Positions 12,001 through 16,587 of a stretch of DNA of 64,000 bases are shown here, piece after piece. The DNA is from Sanghuangporus weigelae. Its lineage: Eukaryota > Basidiomycota > Agaricomycetes > Hymenochaetales > Hymenochaetaceae. Positions within the stretch are counted from its first letter, which is position 1. Every line of letters starts with the position of its first letter. The notes below the pieces were generated by a model. That model did not search any database and was not told where the DNA came from. It saw nothing but the letters and a program-made list of their open reading frames with translations. The stretch spans positions 1,860,001-1,924,000 of the forward strand of contig CP137319.1 of NCBI GenBank assembly GCA_033182465.1. The letters are read 5' to 3'. Both the position numbers and the translations under genes were made by a program.

Positions 12001-15000
12001 GAGCGAACATGGGAGCCACTTGACAACCTCAAGAACTCCTATCAAATGATCGAAGCATTCCATAAAAAGTATCCTCAGGCAATCCAGCCACCGAACCTTA
12101 ACCAATGGATCGCCGCACGAAAACGAATGAGGCAATAGTTGCATCACATGCACTCCACCCGATGGAGCCGCTTATGGATCCACAATAGAGACGATGAGTA
12201 AGGTCCCCAATGACCTTACCAAGCGATGACATCAATGTGGCACACCAAAGCGAGAGCAGAGATAGAAGAATTAGGCAAGACATCGCCGACATACCAACAA
12301 GATGGTATAAAACATGGGGAACTTCGAGCTGAACGAACAACAACTCGAATCTCAACAGCTCTACTTCACTGCAGACGAACCACTACTCAGCTATGCCTAT
12401 CTTCGACGAGCTACATGCATTCTGTCAACCAGAAGATGCACCAGAATGGACATTTACACTCAGACCACCGACCGAACGTTATCAATGGCCACAGCTGTGC
12501 AACCGATTCAACGAAGAGAACTACGAAGATGAGATTGTACCCCTATGCCCAGGGAAGTACTTTGATGATCTATTCGACAAGTGGAACGCAGTCCACCACA
12601 ACCGAGACGAAATACCCCATCTTATGATGGCGAATCACTCAGACGAGTGGTTATTCAAACTCAGTAACCCTCGAGACGCAGCATTACGCCGACTCAATGA
12701 TGATGCATTTCTAACCTACGCGATCGAACTCGAAACACAAGCATTACATCGAGGCAAGATCGACTTTAGGCACGAAACGACATACAAGAACATCATGGGC
12801 ATCTATCATTCGGCAATTCAAATTTGCGCCTACCGACGAGACATGACTACCGCAATTCTTAACCGAATGATGCGATGGAGTCACTATCATCCGATGAGCG
12901 TCGATGCGATGAAGTACATTATATACATAGCCGACCAGACGGGCTTCTATGCATCCCACACCATGCAGTTCATGACGGTACTCAACATGACGAAGTATTA
13001 CGAAGGAACGAGATACCGAACGGTTATTGAAGCGAGGAACTCTACTACGGACGAGGTACCACTCGACAACATCGAGCACCACGTAGTCGAAGGCAAAGAG
13101 GTTAACTACGACCCTCATTACCTTATGGAACTCAACAACCGAGAGGAAGAAGCCAGAGAAAAACTACAGGCTACACGACACCCCTTGCTGGAAGATCTGA
13201 TGATCTCAGTCTACCAGTACCCGAACGAACTCTACCAGCCGGACGAGATGCTTACTATGTCGGAACAGGAGGACATGTACATACACTCCGACGATACAGA
13301 GTCAAGTGAAGAAGGTGAAAGCAGGGAACTATATACCCCAGCGAACTCGGCCCAGACTACACCTGAGGCTGAAGAATCCGAAGATTTGTAAACAACTCTT
13401 CTTTTATGCAACCCCTTTCCCATATCGTGACCCGACATGGTCAATTATGCATTTCATTCTTACCTTATGATATTTATGGTCACATCCGACCAAATTATGC
13501 TTTATGCACCTCTTTATTTCACGCTTATTCGGCCAACCAGCACAAATGAAGCACTATGCAGAAGTGTCAAAGAACCTACAAGGGCCTAGACATTTTGTAT
13601 ATTGTTTTATTGTGCCAGCTCCGAATTAGCAGATTATGCCTACCTTTTATTATCCTCTATGCAACGGAGAAGCCAAAAGTTTACGTGAAGTCACTCCCTT
13701 GCATCATGCTAGGATGTGCCTTCACGCTGAAAGGCACTCCAATTACACTCTTTCTTCGAAAAACTCCATTTGGGGGTTGAAGAGCCGTAGGTAAACACCT
13801 GGAACTTCACTCCCAAATTGGTATAAAACTTATTCATTAACGACTTTATGATTTCTTTCTTATCACTTTCAATTGCGTCATATTCTTTACATGATGCACA
13901 TTTCATATTCATATCCCTTCCCACCACCCTTTACAAGTCAATGTCTTCCCAGACACCCTTTTCACGACGTTCCTGCGAAGCAATACCTGCATTTTCGACG
14001 ACTGGATCGATATCCTCAACGTCATAACCGAGCGCGAGGTGAACTCGAAGCGCGACAGTAGTAACATCGCGCTGGAACGATTGCATTTCGAAGTCAGCCT
14101 CCTAGAGGATGATTAACAACTCGAAACGGCACAGAGCATGCATCACTTACCTGAGCACGCCTCTTACGCTCCAAAATCCAATGATTTATGCCGAAAATCG
14201 CGACAATAACGACAAAAACAGTAACAGCAGCGGCGACTTTCGACATTTTGGAGCAGAGATGATGATGGTTTGATAGCAAAAATCAACCATCACTAGGCGA
14301 CCCTTTATCCGAGCTTTCACACGGATTAGGATGAACATTTCTCCGAAAGTTCATCTTAGGGGGGGTGTAGTGAAAGGATCCGCTCAAAAACTCGCATCAG
14401 GATCGACACGATCAACAGATCTACACGATCAGCTTTCCAAACGCGACCGGTAACCAAGCCAGCTATCAAAGGCCCAAGCAATCGAGCGGCCTAGGCAACA
14501 GTAACCCGTTACCACCCGAGCGCTAGAAGCACCGAAGCGGATACGTAATCCCGTTAACAGCTAACACCGCCGACCGCCTATTACCGCGGACTACCACTCT
14601 AACGCCGCCGACCAAGCAACCAGAGCGACCTCGATCAAAAGAAGCGATCAAACTTCTTAGAAGTCCAGAAGCACAACTACTAAAGCCTAAACGCTAAAAG
14701 GCTAAAGGCTAATAAGGTTTATGGAGACCTCACTGGCATTTCAGCACTGTCAAGTCTGTGCACGAGTTTACATGGTCCTTTATGAAGTATACTACTTAGT
14801 ATGCACGGCAACGGTTGGTACGCGTGACTGTCACATCGAAACCGAGCGACACCTTCAGGATACAATGCATTCCAATCCACCAAGCCCAATAGTACCCAAG
14901 AAACGAGAGGAACTCACGATCACAACTCGGACCCCTCGAACTGCGAACCCGATAACTTGGAGAATGATTGGATGGTATAGACCGGAGTTGCACACACCAT

Positions 15001-16371
15001 GTCCAGCATCTACGATACAGGCAAACCTTTATTTACCGAGAGATGCGAACCTGGAAACCAAGCAATTACAACTCCTTATACAACGAAGGATATGGCGCTA
15101 CATTCGAGATATACGATACGAAGGCAAAGCATGGCTAGTCACCAGAACCCAGCAGAACCCACCAGCAGAGCTTATGCAGTTCATGATATGCCTTGGACCA
15201 TACTCTACACCGACCCGACACCTTAACACTGACGTGCGAGTTATGCTTACCCTCGCTGGACCTCGAGATGAATTCCGAAGAATCACATACCGAGCAGCCT
15301 ACATCGCTCCAAGAGCAAAGATGCCACTCAATGACGGCAATGACATCGTTATGGAGTACTGACAGTAGAGCATTCCATATCGAAGCACCACCTCTATTGT
15401 CTCAGTCAGCAACTCCAAAGAATTCTGTCATAGTGGAGACGACCTTACAAAGATTGGAGCAAAGTGGAGCGAAGCGCAGCAGGATGACAAAGGAACAGAT
15501 GTAATGGTGGAGAAAGGTGGAGAAAAGTGGAGTAAAGTGGAGACAGGATGAGTAAGAAATAGGACGGAAAATGGAATATCTGGGAGCATAAATAGTTGTA
15601 GGATTAGGCCCTCATTTCCCCATCTTTCGATCCTCTTAACACACTGGTGTAAAGCTTGCCCTACAGCGAGCTATTACTGTGTGCTTTGTACTATCACGCC
15701 TCTTGGAAATCCCAATCTGCTTTACTATTACCTCGTATCTGAAAGCATCCATAACTCGGACAGTGACTAAGAAGGCTAGTAAGGGACCGCGTGGTACAGC
15801 CAGACGTGGGTAGATAAGATCACCTCTGCACAACACACCGCTGCTTAGGCAAAAGGATTGAACCGGTGTAACCCCGGGCCTACTCCCTAACAATGACGCA
15901 GTGTTTCTGGTTCTGGCTCCAGCTCTGTTTCTGGCTCTGTTTCTGGTTCTGGGAGTGCCGGGGTGTGATCGAGAAAGTGAGGAAGCGATGCTATGGGCAA
16001 TGCAGATGAGATTGAAGGCAAATGGTCCATAAATTTCTTCGGTAGACGTTTCTGCCATTTCGTTCCTGCAGGCAGCTCGGGAGGGGCATCAAGCAAAGCA
16101 ATAGGTCCATCGTACAAATCCATCCTGAAATCGTGAGTCTCGTCTATGAAGCGAATCTCACCTAGCAAACCTTGAGCTTCACTCAAAGAAGGATATAATC
16201 AAGTTGCTTACTCTCAGCTTCCCTCTTTCTCTTATCCATAGCCATCCTGGCATTTCGTAACGCTCTCGTACCGGTACGTTTCCATTTGCATCGCTCTTGA
16301 TGGATTGATAGACCCTTCTGCTCAGAGAATTCTTTTTTGCAGAATACACATGTGATTTTGTTGCGAGGCAT
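1..16371 (-). CDS. Plavaka-type DNA transposase gene, split by LTR insertions, runs off left edge
   Basis: The gene reads leftward from ATG at 16371. Visible exons are 16371-16212, 16161-15893 continued at 3576-2716 (interrupted by the chromovirus), 2645-2416, 2351-1893, 338-233 and 179-1. Introns are 16162-16211, 2646-2715, 2352-2415, 339-1892 (holding a solo LTR) and 180-232. Exon phases add up throughout, so about 754 codons are open apart from the inserted element. The N-terminus has a C2H2 finger (CVFCKKEFSEQKGLSIHQERC region near residues 8-28), followed by a Pro/Glu-rich linker. Family hallmarks include PLFHYVPYKEYW, LMLYSDSTHLASF, HHLAYIPS, FMVYSADYPE and DLMHEIELGVWK. These match the Plavaka group (CACTA-related, abundant in Agaricomycetes), by family knowledge rather than a search. 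The C-terminus and both transposon ends are not in view. It faces a divergent gene at 16588. Confidence 0.85.
353..357. repeat. Target-site duplication TAGTG (left) of the solo LTR
   Basis: The five bases TAGTG directly precede the solo LTR and recur directly after it at 1849-1853. A 5-bp duplication is usual for Ty3/Gypsy integrases. Confidence 0.9.
358..1848 (-). mobile_element. Solo LTR, family 1 (same family as the chromovirus), inside a Plavaka intron
   Basis: This 1491-bp sequence on the minus strand begins TGAAAGGATCC and ends CCCTAACA, matching the LTRs at 3582 and 14371 end to end but with many substitutions. It is flanked by the 5-bp repeat TAGTG (353-357 and 1849-1853). No internal region is attached, so it is a solo LTR left by LTR-LTR recombination. 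It lies wholly within the intron 339-1892 of the Plavaka gene, in the same sense as that gene. It is clearly older than the complete copy, and the ORF that the intact LTR carries is broken here. Confidence 0.93.
1849..1853. repeat. Target-site duplication TAGTG (right) of the solo LTR
   Basis: This is the right partner of the TAGTG repeat at 353-357. Confidence 0.9.
3577..3581. repeat. Target-site duplication ATGAC (left) of the chromovirus
   Basis: The five bases ATGAC precede the 5' LTR and recur at 15893-15897. The reading frame of the Plavaka exon on both sides is collinear through one copy of this repeat. Confidence 0.93.
3932..4573 (+). CDS. ORF inside the 5' LTR, unknown protein (213 aa)
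   Basis: A 213-codon ORF begins about 350 bases into the LTR and ends about 530 bases before its end. The N-terminus has a pair of cysteines (HCQVC), followed by a basic, tyrosine- and arginine-rich middle. I recognise no domain. The same ORF is in the 3' LTR. It could be a chance ORF in a GC-balanced LTR, or an accessory protein. A related ORF is seen in broken form in the solo LTR at 358-1848, where amino-acid changes are common, so selection is not obvious. Confidence 0.4.
   Translation: METSLAFQHCQVCARVYMVLYEVYYLVCTATVGTRDCHIETERHLQDTMHSNPPSPIVPKKREELTITTRTPRTANPITWRMIGWYRPELHTPCPASTIQANLYLPRDANLETKQLQLLIQRRIWRYIRDIRYEGKAWLVTRTQQNPPAELMQFMICLGPYSTPTRHLNTDVRVMLTLAGPRDEFRRITYRAAYIAPRAKMPLNDGNDIVMEY
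4718..4757 (+). promoter_or_regulatory. Four 10-bp GTGGAGAAAG-type tandem repeats upstream of the LTR TATA-like box
   Basis: Four imperfect 10-base units (GTG plus GAGAAAG, GAGAAAA, GAGTAAA, GAGACAG) lie about 40 bases before ATAAATA at 4799-4805. The helical-period spacing and position suggest a promoter or enhancer array of the LTR. The same block recurs in the 3' LTR at about 15507-15546. Confidence 0.5.
5165..5506 (+). CDS. Leader ORF of the chromovirus, unknown
   Basis: An open frame of about 113 codons lies between the 5' LTR and the coiled-coil ORF. It has no clear ATG near its start, and its stop overlaps the next ATG (ATGA at 5503-5506), an arrangement that would allow re-initiation. 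No domain is recognised, and it may simply be an open leader. Confidence 0.3.
   Translation: MFYQGEDRRPQVPIDATSFETSTHIESSGQVHILENDKPDSLKSHIYYHNPYNDEVYLIAKASGSPAVGSTQTTTTKVAAVPSTIATFDEKGTTWLTAPRNNNPEASGEKRSS
5503..6537 (+). CDS. Coiled-coil ORF upstream of gag in the chromovirus (344 aa)
   Basis: ATG at 5503 opens 344 codons. Residues about 25-240 carry heptad-like leucine and charged spacing (for example IRRLQERVERLEER and ALEATTQRIGAQVAALE), predicting long coiled coils. The tail is acidic, then proline-rich with a PPPPSY motif. It overlaps the gag ATG (6467) by 71 bases in another frame. Ordinary chromoviruses have no separate protein here. It could be a structural partner of Gag or a lineage-specific accessory protein. 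No homologue is recognised. Confidence 0.6.
   Translation: MNRSGNANNRSNGHRTNERANDNQTRFTPRSLDERVQHITNRLRSLESDHDILYATTNHSILYPPVIRRLQERVERLEERTANTGQSNSLPTGAYATAVGDRFEALEATTQRIGAQVAALERYTLELDRAAGALNHRVIDGNGVLDRELNAIRNRITAQEQQLQTIETRVGELNRTALDQPRIVQDIHNLREALLQLGQTIESSQRTYAAILTSVQTTETTSRNILEHAQRIREVAQAAQRWEYFLPRERAQQEQSSDESVSSDEEASRRPFLLRTPPRTVIIQVPTVPAVPASGSVATQAPENPPPPSYSPPAVPISTYDHVDNRPEGASTGAATTDSSDTTL
6467..7555 (+). CDS. Gag of the chromovirus (362 aa)
   Basis: The ORF encodes a retrotransposon Gag. Residues about 30-220 form the helical capsid-like region typical of Ty3/Gypsy Gag. A CCHC zinc knuckle CYNCEKSGHYAKDC lies near residues 264-277, followed by a lysine-rich stretch and a second Cys/His-containing tail (CPDPHCRRPVHYDH). 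Gag forms the particle and binds the RNA genome in the cytoplasm. The ORF starts inside the upstream coiled-coil ORF and ends about 100 bases before the first Met of pol. Confidence 0.88.
   Translation: MSTTDQKVQALEQQLQTLQTQLSKHSIKLPKYYGKRSEDIDLWISRCISKLAQHGVKDEEEIAKSLFAALEGDSYDWFAEKNTLTSFDANGKLKPVPAIIAATNGMFASLKDMLNWMRIRAGHPIIGEQEALFQLLCIQQKGASIRAYNDEFRRLKARAPDTMDKQMLKYIYVKGLDMWVKRRVESVQPDAFEKNDLDAWMEWTSNLANSDARQRLMGSQTYTPRFKSNGQSSFRPPVQTTKRDPDAMDVDALRGLPKKGGKCYNCEKSGHYAKDCKAPRKQKGSSSKRPKKTNGVKRRTMTTRTIDFKETCPDPHCRRPVHYDHVAWAKGDESAGWTCKHDEEYRNNIRKSLASKEQQGKD
7660..12138 (+). CDS. Pol polyprotein of the chromovirus (protease-RT-RNase H-integrase-chromodomain)
   Basis: One open frame of about 1490 codons holds, in order, an aspartic protease (LIDSGATCS, residues about 36-44), a long basic and Pro/Gln-rich spacer (about 145-500), reverse transcriptase (FTLDMRSGYNN and YLDDLIGQ), RNase H (LETDASDVAIGAVL), the integrase zinc domain (HKLAGHPG...CDICQRAK), the integrase core (VISDRGSNF, TAYHPQTDGQTERLN) and a C-terminal chromodomain (VQYLIQWKGYQERTWEPLDN). 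The domain order and the chromodomain define a Ty3/Gypsy chromovirus, whose chromodomain usually steers integration to marked chromatin. The spacer between protease and RT is unusually long. Confidence 0.95.
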   Translation: MYNKRLPIQALHPRLPIRVKVGTKTLAVKALIDSGATCSTIHPNLVRHYSLFKKRLDHPRPLNNADGSPNQGGAITHEVYTLIFDGPKPQPQTLAVATTGQDQVILGIDYLAKVNPEIDWKNQVWNRNGNSIPFELNVIRATKKRRHRKRKRKRQTKGKPDKTRPRHNTKQQAQDRDNYRHSGAPGIIFAPRRDNNGHSHETKPQAKPETRPATPRLEQAKQTPEVKSPSTENIPDSATKQPQQETANKHHRDEEEINYTPKRWKKQAPQGTSIVQRRPRHIPRRMIPARQLYQTSEGETQDVTGKHSLDEQEEINDSPKRWKKQPPQKIHPLRQNMPEDEELWPSPEENPGMKYRIRPRKTRYPEKPVAGIIRPRTASLMRGASPTPKRTRWADNESDIEMQDEQEATEDTPMHDIEPEDIESLRTTNQPATLTRKEELAAKLELDINRNWSPRQQNQVSQPLNKASSVSQQYSQQKAAAEGLLGTQKRDWRKLLPKEIEDYADVFDPDKSRRLPKHTKWDMAINLKEGVPLPKPRPIIKLTREEQAALDAYVKELLDKGWIEKVQPHEPCPVAAPVFFVGKKDGGARAVTDYRDINDTTVSDPYPIPIMSVLPEKLEKGKFFFTLDMRSGYNNLRIREGDEWKAAFRVGNAVYKPKVMMFGMKNSPAVFQRFMNDNFEYWLRTEEALNYLDDLIGQAQTEEEHWKLLRAILQKCRELDIYLKIEKCHFLQTQLDYLGFVVGTKGIQMDPYKLKAIHEWPVPKTKRQVRKFQGFCNFYRRFIRNYADTFAPIGDLIKKDRKFIWAEAQDKAFESIKKAFETEVALAMPKPDKPYTLETDASDVAIGAVLQQEDNQGELRPLGFMSKTLTNTQRNYPTHDKEMLAIMEALKHWRHLLEGTKEPVTIRSDHANLRYFMTAQNLSRRQARWALELSRYNFKILHWPGKKNQADELSRRSDYMPEDKDNLGVTLLPPDTIKQQTLRRTEINGLYKLETEMVTISDPIIRTIKRNYNTEEAKKEIQAIKQSNGYSYRNGLHYVTNALYIPPSANLRALLIRRRHDHKLAGHPGAEKTIELVKRSYYWPKMEEMIRAYTATCDICQRAKPIRQFRNPPLQPLEAPHQPWETITCDLITDLPVSNEGYSAILVIVDKLTKMGKFIPCQGIPNAKQLARLFRQHVFKYYGAPKRVISDRGSNFTAQFLKEFCRLIDVDWKTSTAYHPQTDGQTERLNQELEQYLRCYVSYRQTDWAEYIDIAEFAYNNRKHSTTHQSPFYTLYGWHPHLDVAETGDSNVPEAINHLEELRQVQQEAYNSIRQANEAMKLYADLHRGKLPEYKPGDEVLLDMRNLSRLEPTKKLAMKWAGPYKVEKAVGQVSFRLRLPETLPIHPVFHASLLRPYKRKEYPGRPTLDEPPPIEVEGEAEYEVETIHNTRRHRSKVQYLIQWKGYQERTWEPLDNLKNSYQMIEAFHKKYPQAIQPPNLNQWIAARKRMRQ
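12393..13391 (+). CDS. Unknown ORF downstream of pol in the chromovirus (332 aa)
   Basis: ATG at 12393 follows pol by about 255 bases and opens 332 codons, ending in an acidic, Ser/Glu-rich tail. The body is rich in His, Tyr, Met and Arg and looks globular. I see no signal peptide or membrane segment, so it is not an obvious envelope-like protein. No domain is recognised. Together with the coiled-coil ORF it explains part of the large size of the element. Confidence 0.6.
   Translation: MPIFDELHAFCQPEDAPEWTFTLRPPTERYQWPQLCNRFNEENYEDEIVPLCPGKYFDDLFDKWNAVHHNRDEIPHLMMANHSDEWLFKLSNPRDAALRRLNDDAFLTYAIELETQALHRGKIDFRHETTYKNIMGIYHSAIQICAYRRDMTTAILNRMMRWSHYHPMSVDAMKYIIYIADQTGFYASHTMQFMTVLNMTKYYEGTRYRTVIEARNSTTDEVPLDNIEHHVVEGKEVNYDPHYLMELNNREEEAREKLQATRHPLLEDLMISVYQYPNELYQPDEMLTMSEQEDMYIHSDDTESSEEGESRELYTPANSAQTTPEAEESEDL
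13392..13930. other. Chromovirus 3' non-coding stretch
   Basis: This AT-richer region lies between the last sense ORF and the antisense gene. I see only short chance ORFs in it. It may hold the 3' end signals of the antisense transcript. Confidence 0.4.
13931..14246 (-). CDS. Antisense spliced small gene inside the chromovirus, one-pass membrane protein (about 88 aa)
   Basis: On the minus strand, exon 1 is 14246-14151 (ATG; 32 codons) and exon 2 is 14101-13931 (56 codons plus stop). The intron 14102-14150 is 49 bases with GTAAGT at its start and CTCTAG at its end, and it sits in phase 0. Residues about 4-22 form a hydrophobic segment (VAAAVTVFVVIVAIFG) followed by a basic patch (ERKRRAQ). 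The second exon is a charged soluble tail. A longer in-frame start exists at 14279. The intron size matches host introns, suggesting a host-derived or cargo gene read opposite to the element, just inside the 3' LTR. I do not recognise the protein. Confidence 0.55.
14358..14365 (+). other. Polypurine tract candidate
   Basis: A run AGGGGGGG lies five bases before the 3' LTR, the position where plus-strand priming starts in LTR retrotransposons. Confidence 0.6.
14371..15892 (+). repeat. 3' LTR of the chromovirus
   Basis: This is the second copy of the 1522-bp LTR, preceded by a G-rich purine run at 14358-14365. It carries the same 213-codon ORF (14721-15362) and the same 10-bp repeats as the 5' LTR. 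Confidence 0.95.
14721..15362 (+). CDS. ORF inside the 3' LTR, identical to that in the 5' LTR (213 aa)
   Basis: The translated product is identical to that of the ORF at 3932-4573. If expressed, this copy would be read from the 3' LTR or from the end of the genomic transcript. No known domain is seen. Confidence 0.4.
   Translation: METSLAFQHCQVCARVYMVLYEVYYLVCTATVGTRDCHIETERHLQDTMHSNPPSPIVPKKREELTITTRTPRTANPITWRMIGWYRPELHTPCPASTIQANLYLPRDANLETKQLQLLIQRRIWRYIRDIRYEGKAWLVTRTQQNPPAELMQFMICLGPYSTPTRHLNTDVRVMLTLAGPRDEFRRITYRAAYIAPRAKMPLNDGNDIVMEY
15893..15897. repeat. Target-site duplication ATGAC (right) of the chromovirus
   Basis: This is the right partner of the repeat at 3577-3581, directly after the CA that ends the 3' LTR. 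Confidence 0.93.
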
Positions 16372-16587
16372 GAGGGAAACGGAAAGAACGTTATGAAAAT
16401 TTCATTGACAAAGGGGCTGATGACGATGATGGTCTGCTGCACAAGTGCAGAAGTAAAAAAGGACTTTTGATTTCATTTCACGTGTCTCGATATATGCACA
16501 CGTGATTGATATATGCCTATTTCACACATTCACTTAAGTCCTCGCGTCTTTTCCTCTTACACCCAACATCTGCCCCAGCTGTCCAAA
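16372..16587. promoter_or_regulatory. Divergent promoter region of the Plavaka and DUF6698-like genes
   Basis: Only 216 bases separate the two start codons, so both genes must be driven from this gap. It contains a near-repeat (CACGTGTCTCGATATATGCA then CACGTGATTGATATATGC) with two CACGTG E-box palindromes near 16480 and 16499. Confidence 0.5.

Larger units (their letters stand above)
3582..15892 (+). mobile_element. Complete Ty3/Gypsy chromovirus, 12,311 bp, inserted in the Plavaka exon
   Basis: The element has two LTRs of exactly 1522 bp (3582-5103 and 14371-15892), both TG...CA, with no difference seen where I compared them. It is flanked by the 5-bp repeat ATGAC. A TGG at 5105, one base after the 5' LTR, fits a primer-binding site, and a purine run at 14358-14365 just before the 3' LTR fits a polypurine tract. 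Inside, in order, are a leader ORF, a coiled-coil ORF, gag with a CCHC knuckle, a long pol (protease, RT, RNase H, integrase, chromodomain), a further unknown ORF and an antisense spliced gene. It looks whole, and identical LTRs mean very recent insertion. At 12.3 kb it is roughly twice the size of common fungal chromoviruses, because of long LTRs and extra ORFs. Confidence 0.95.

Noticed and set aside
12393-13391. Envelope-like protein for the ORF after pol.
   Set aside because: No signal peptide, no membrane segment, and no furin-type or fusion features; it looks soluble and acidic at its end.
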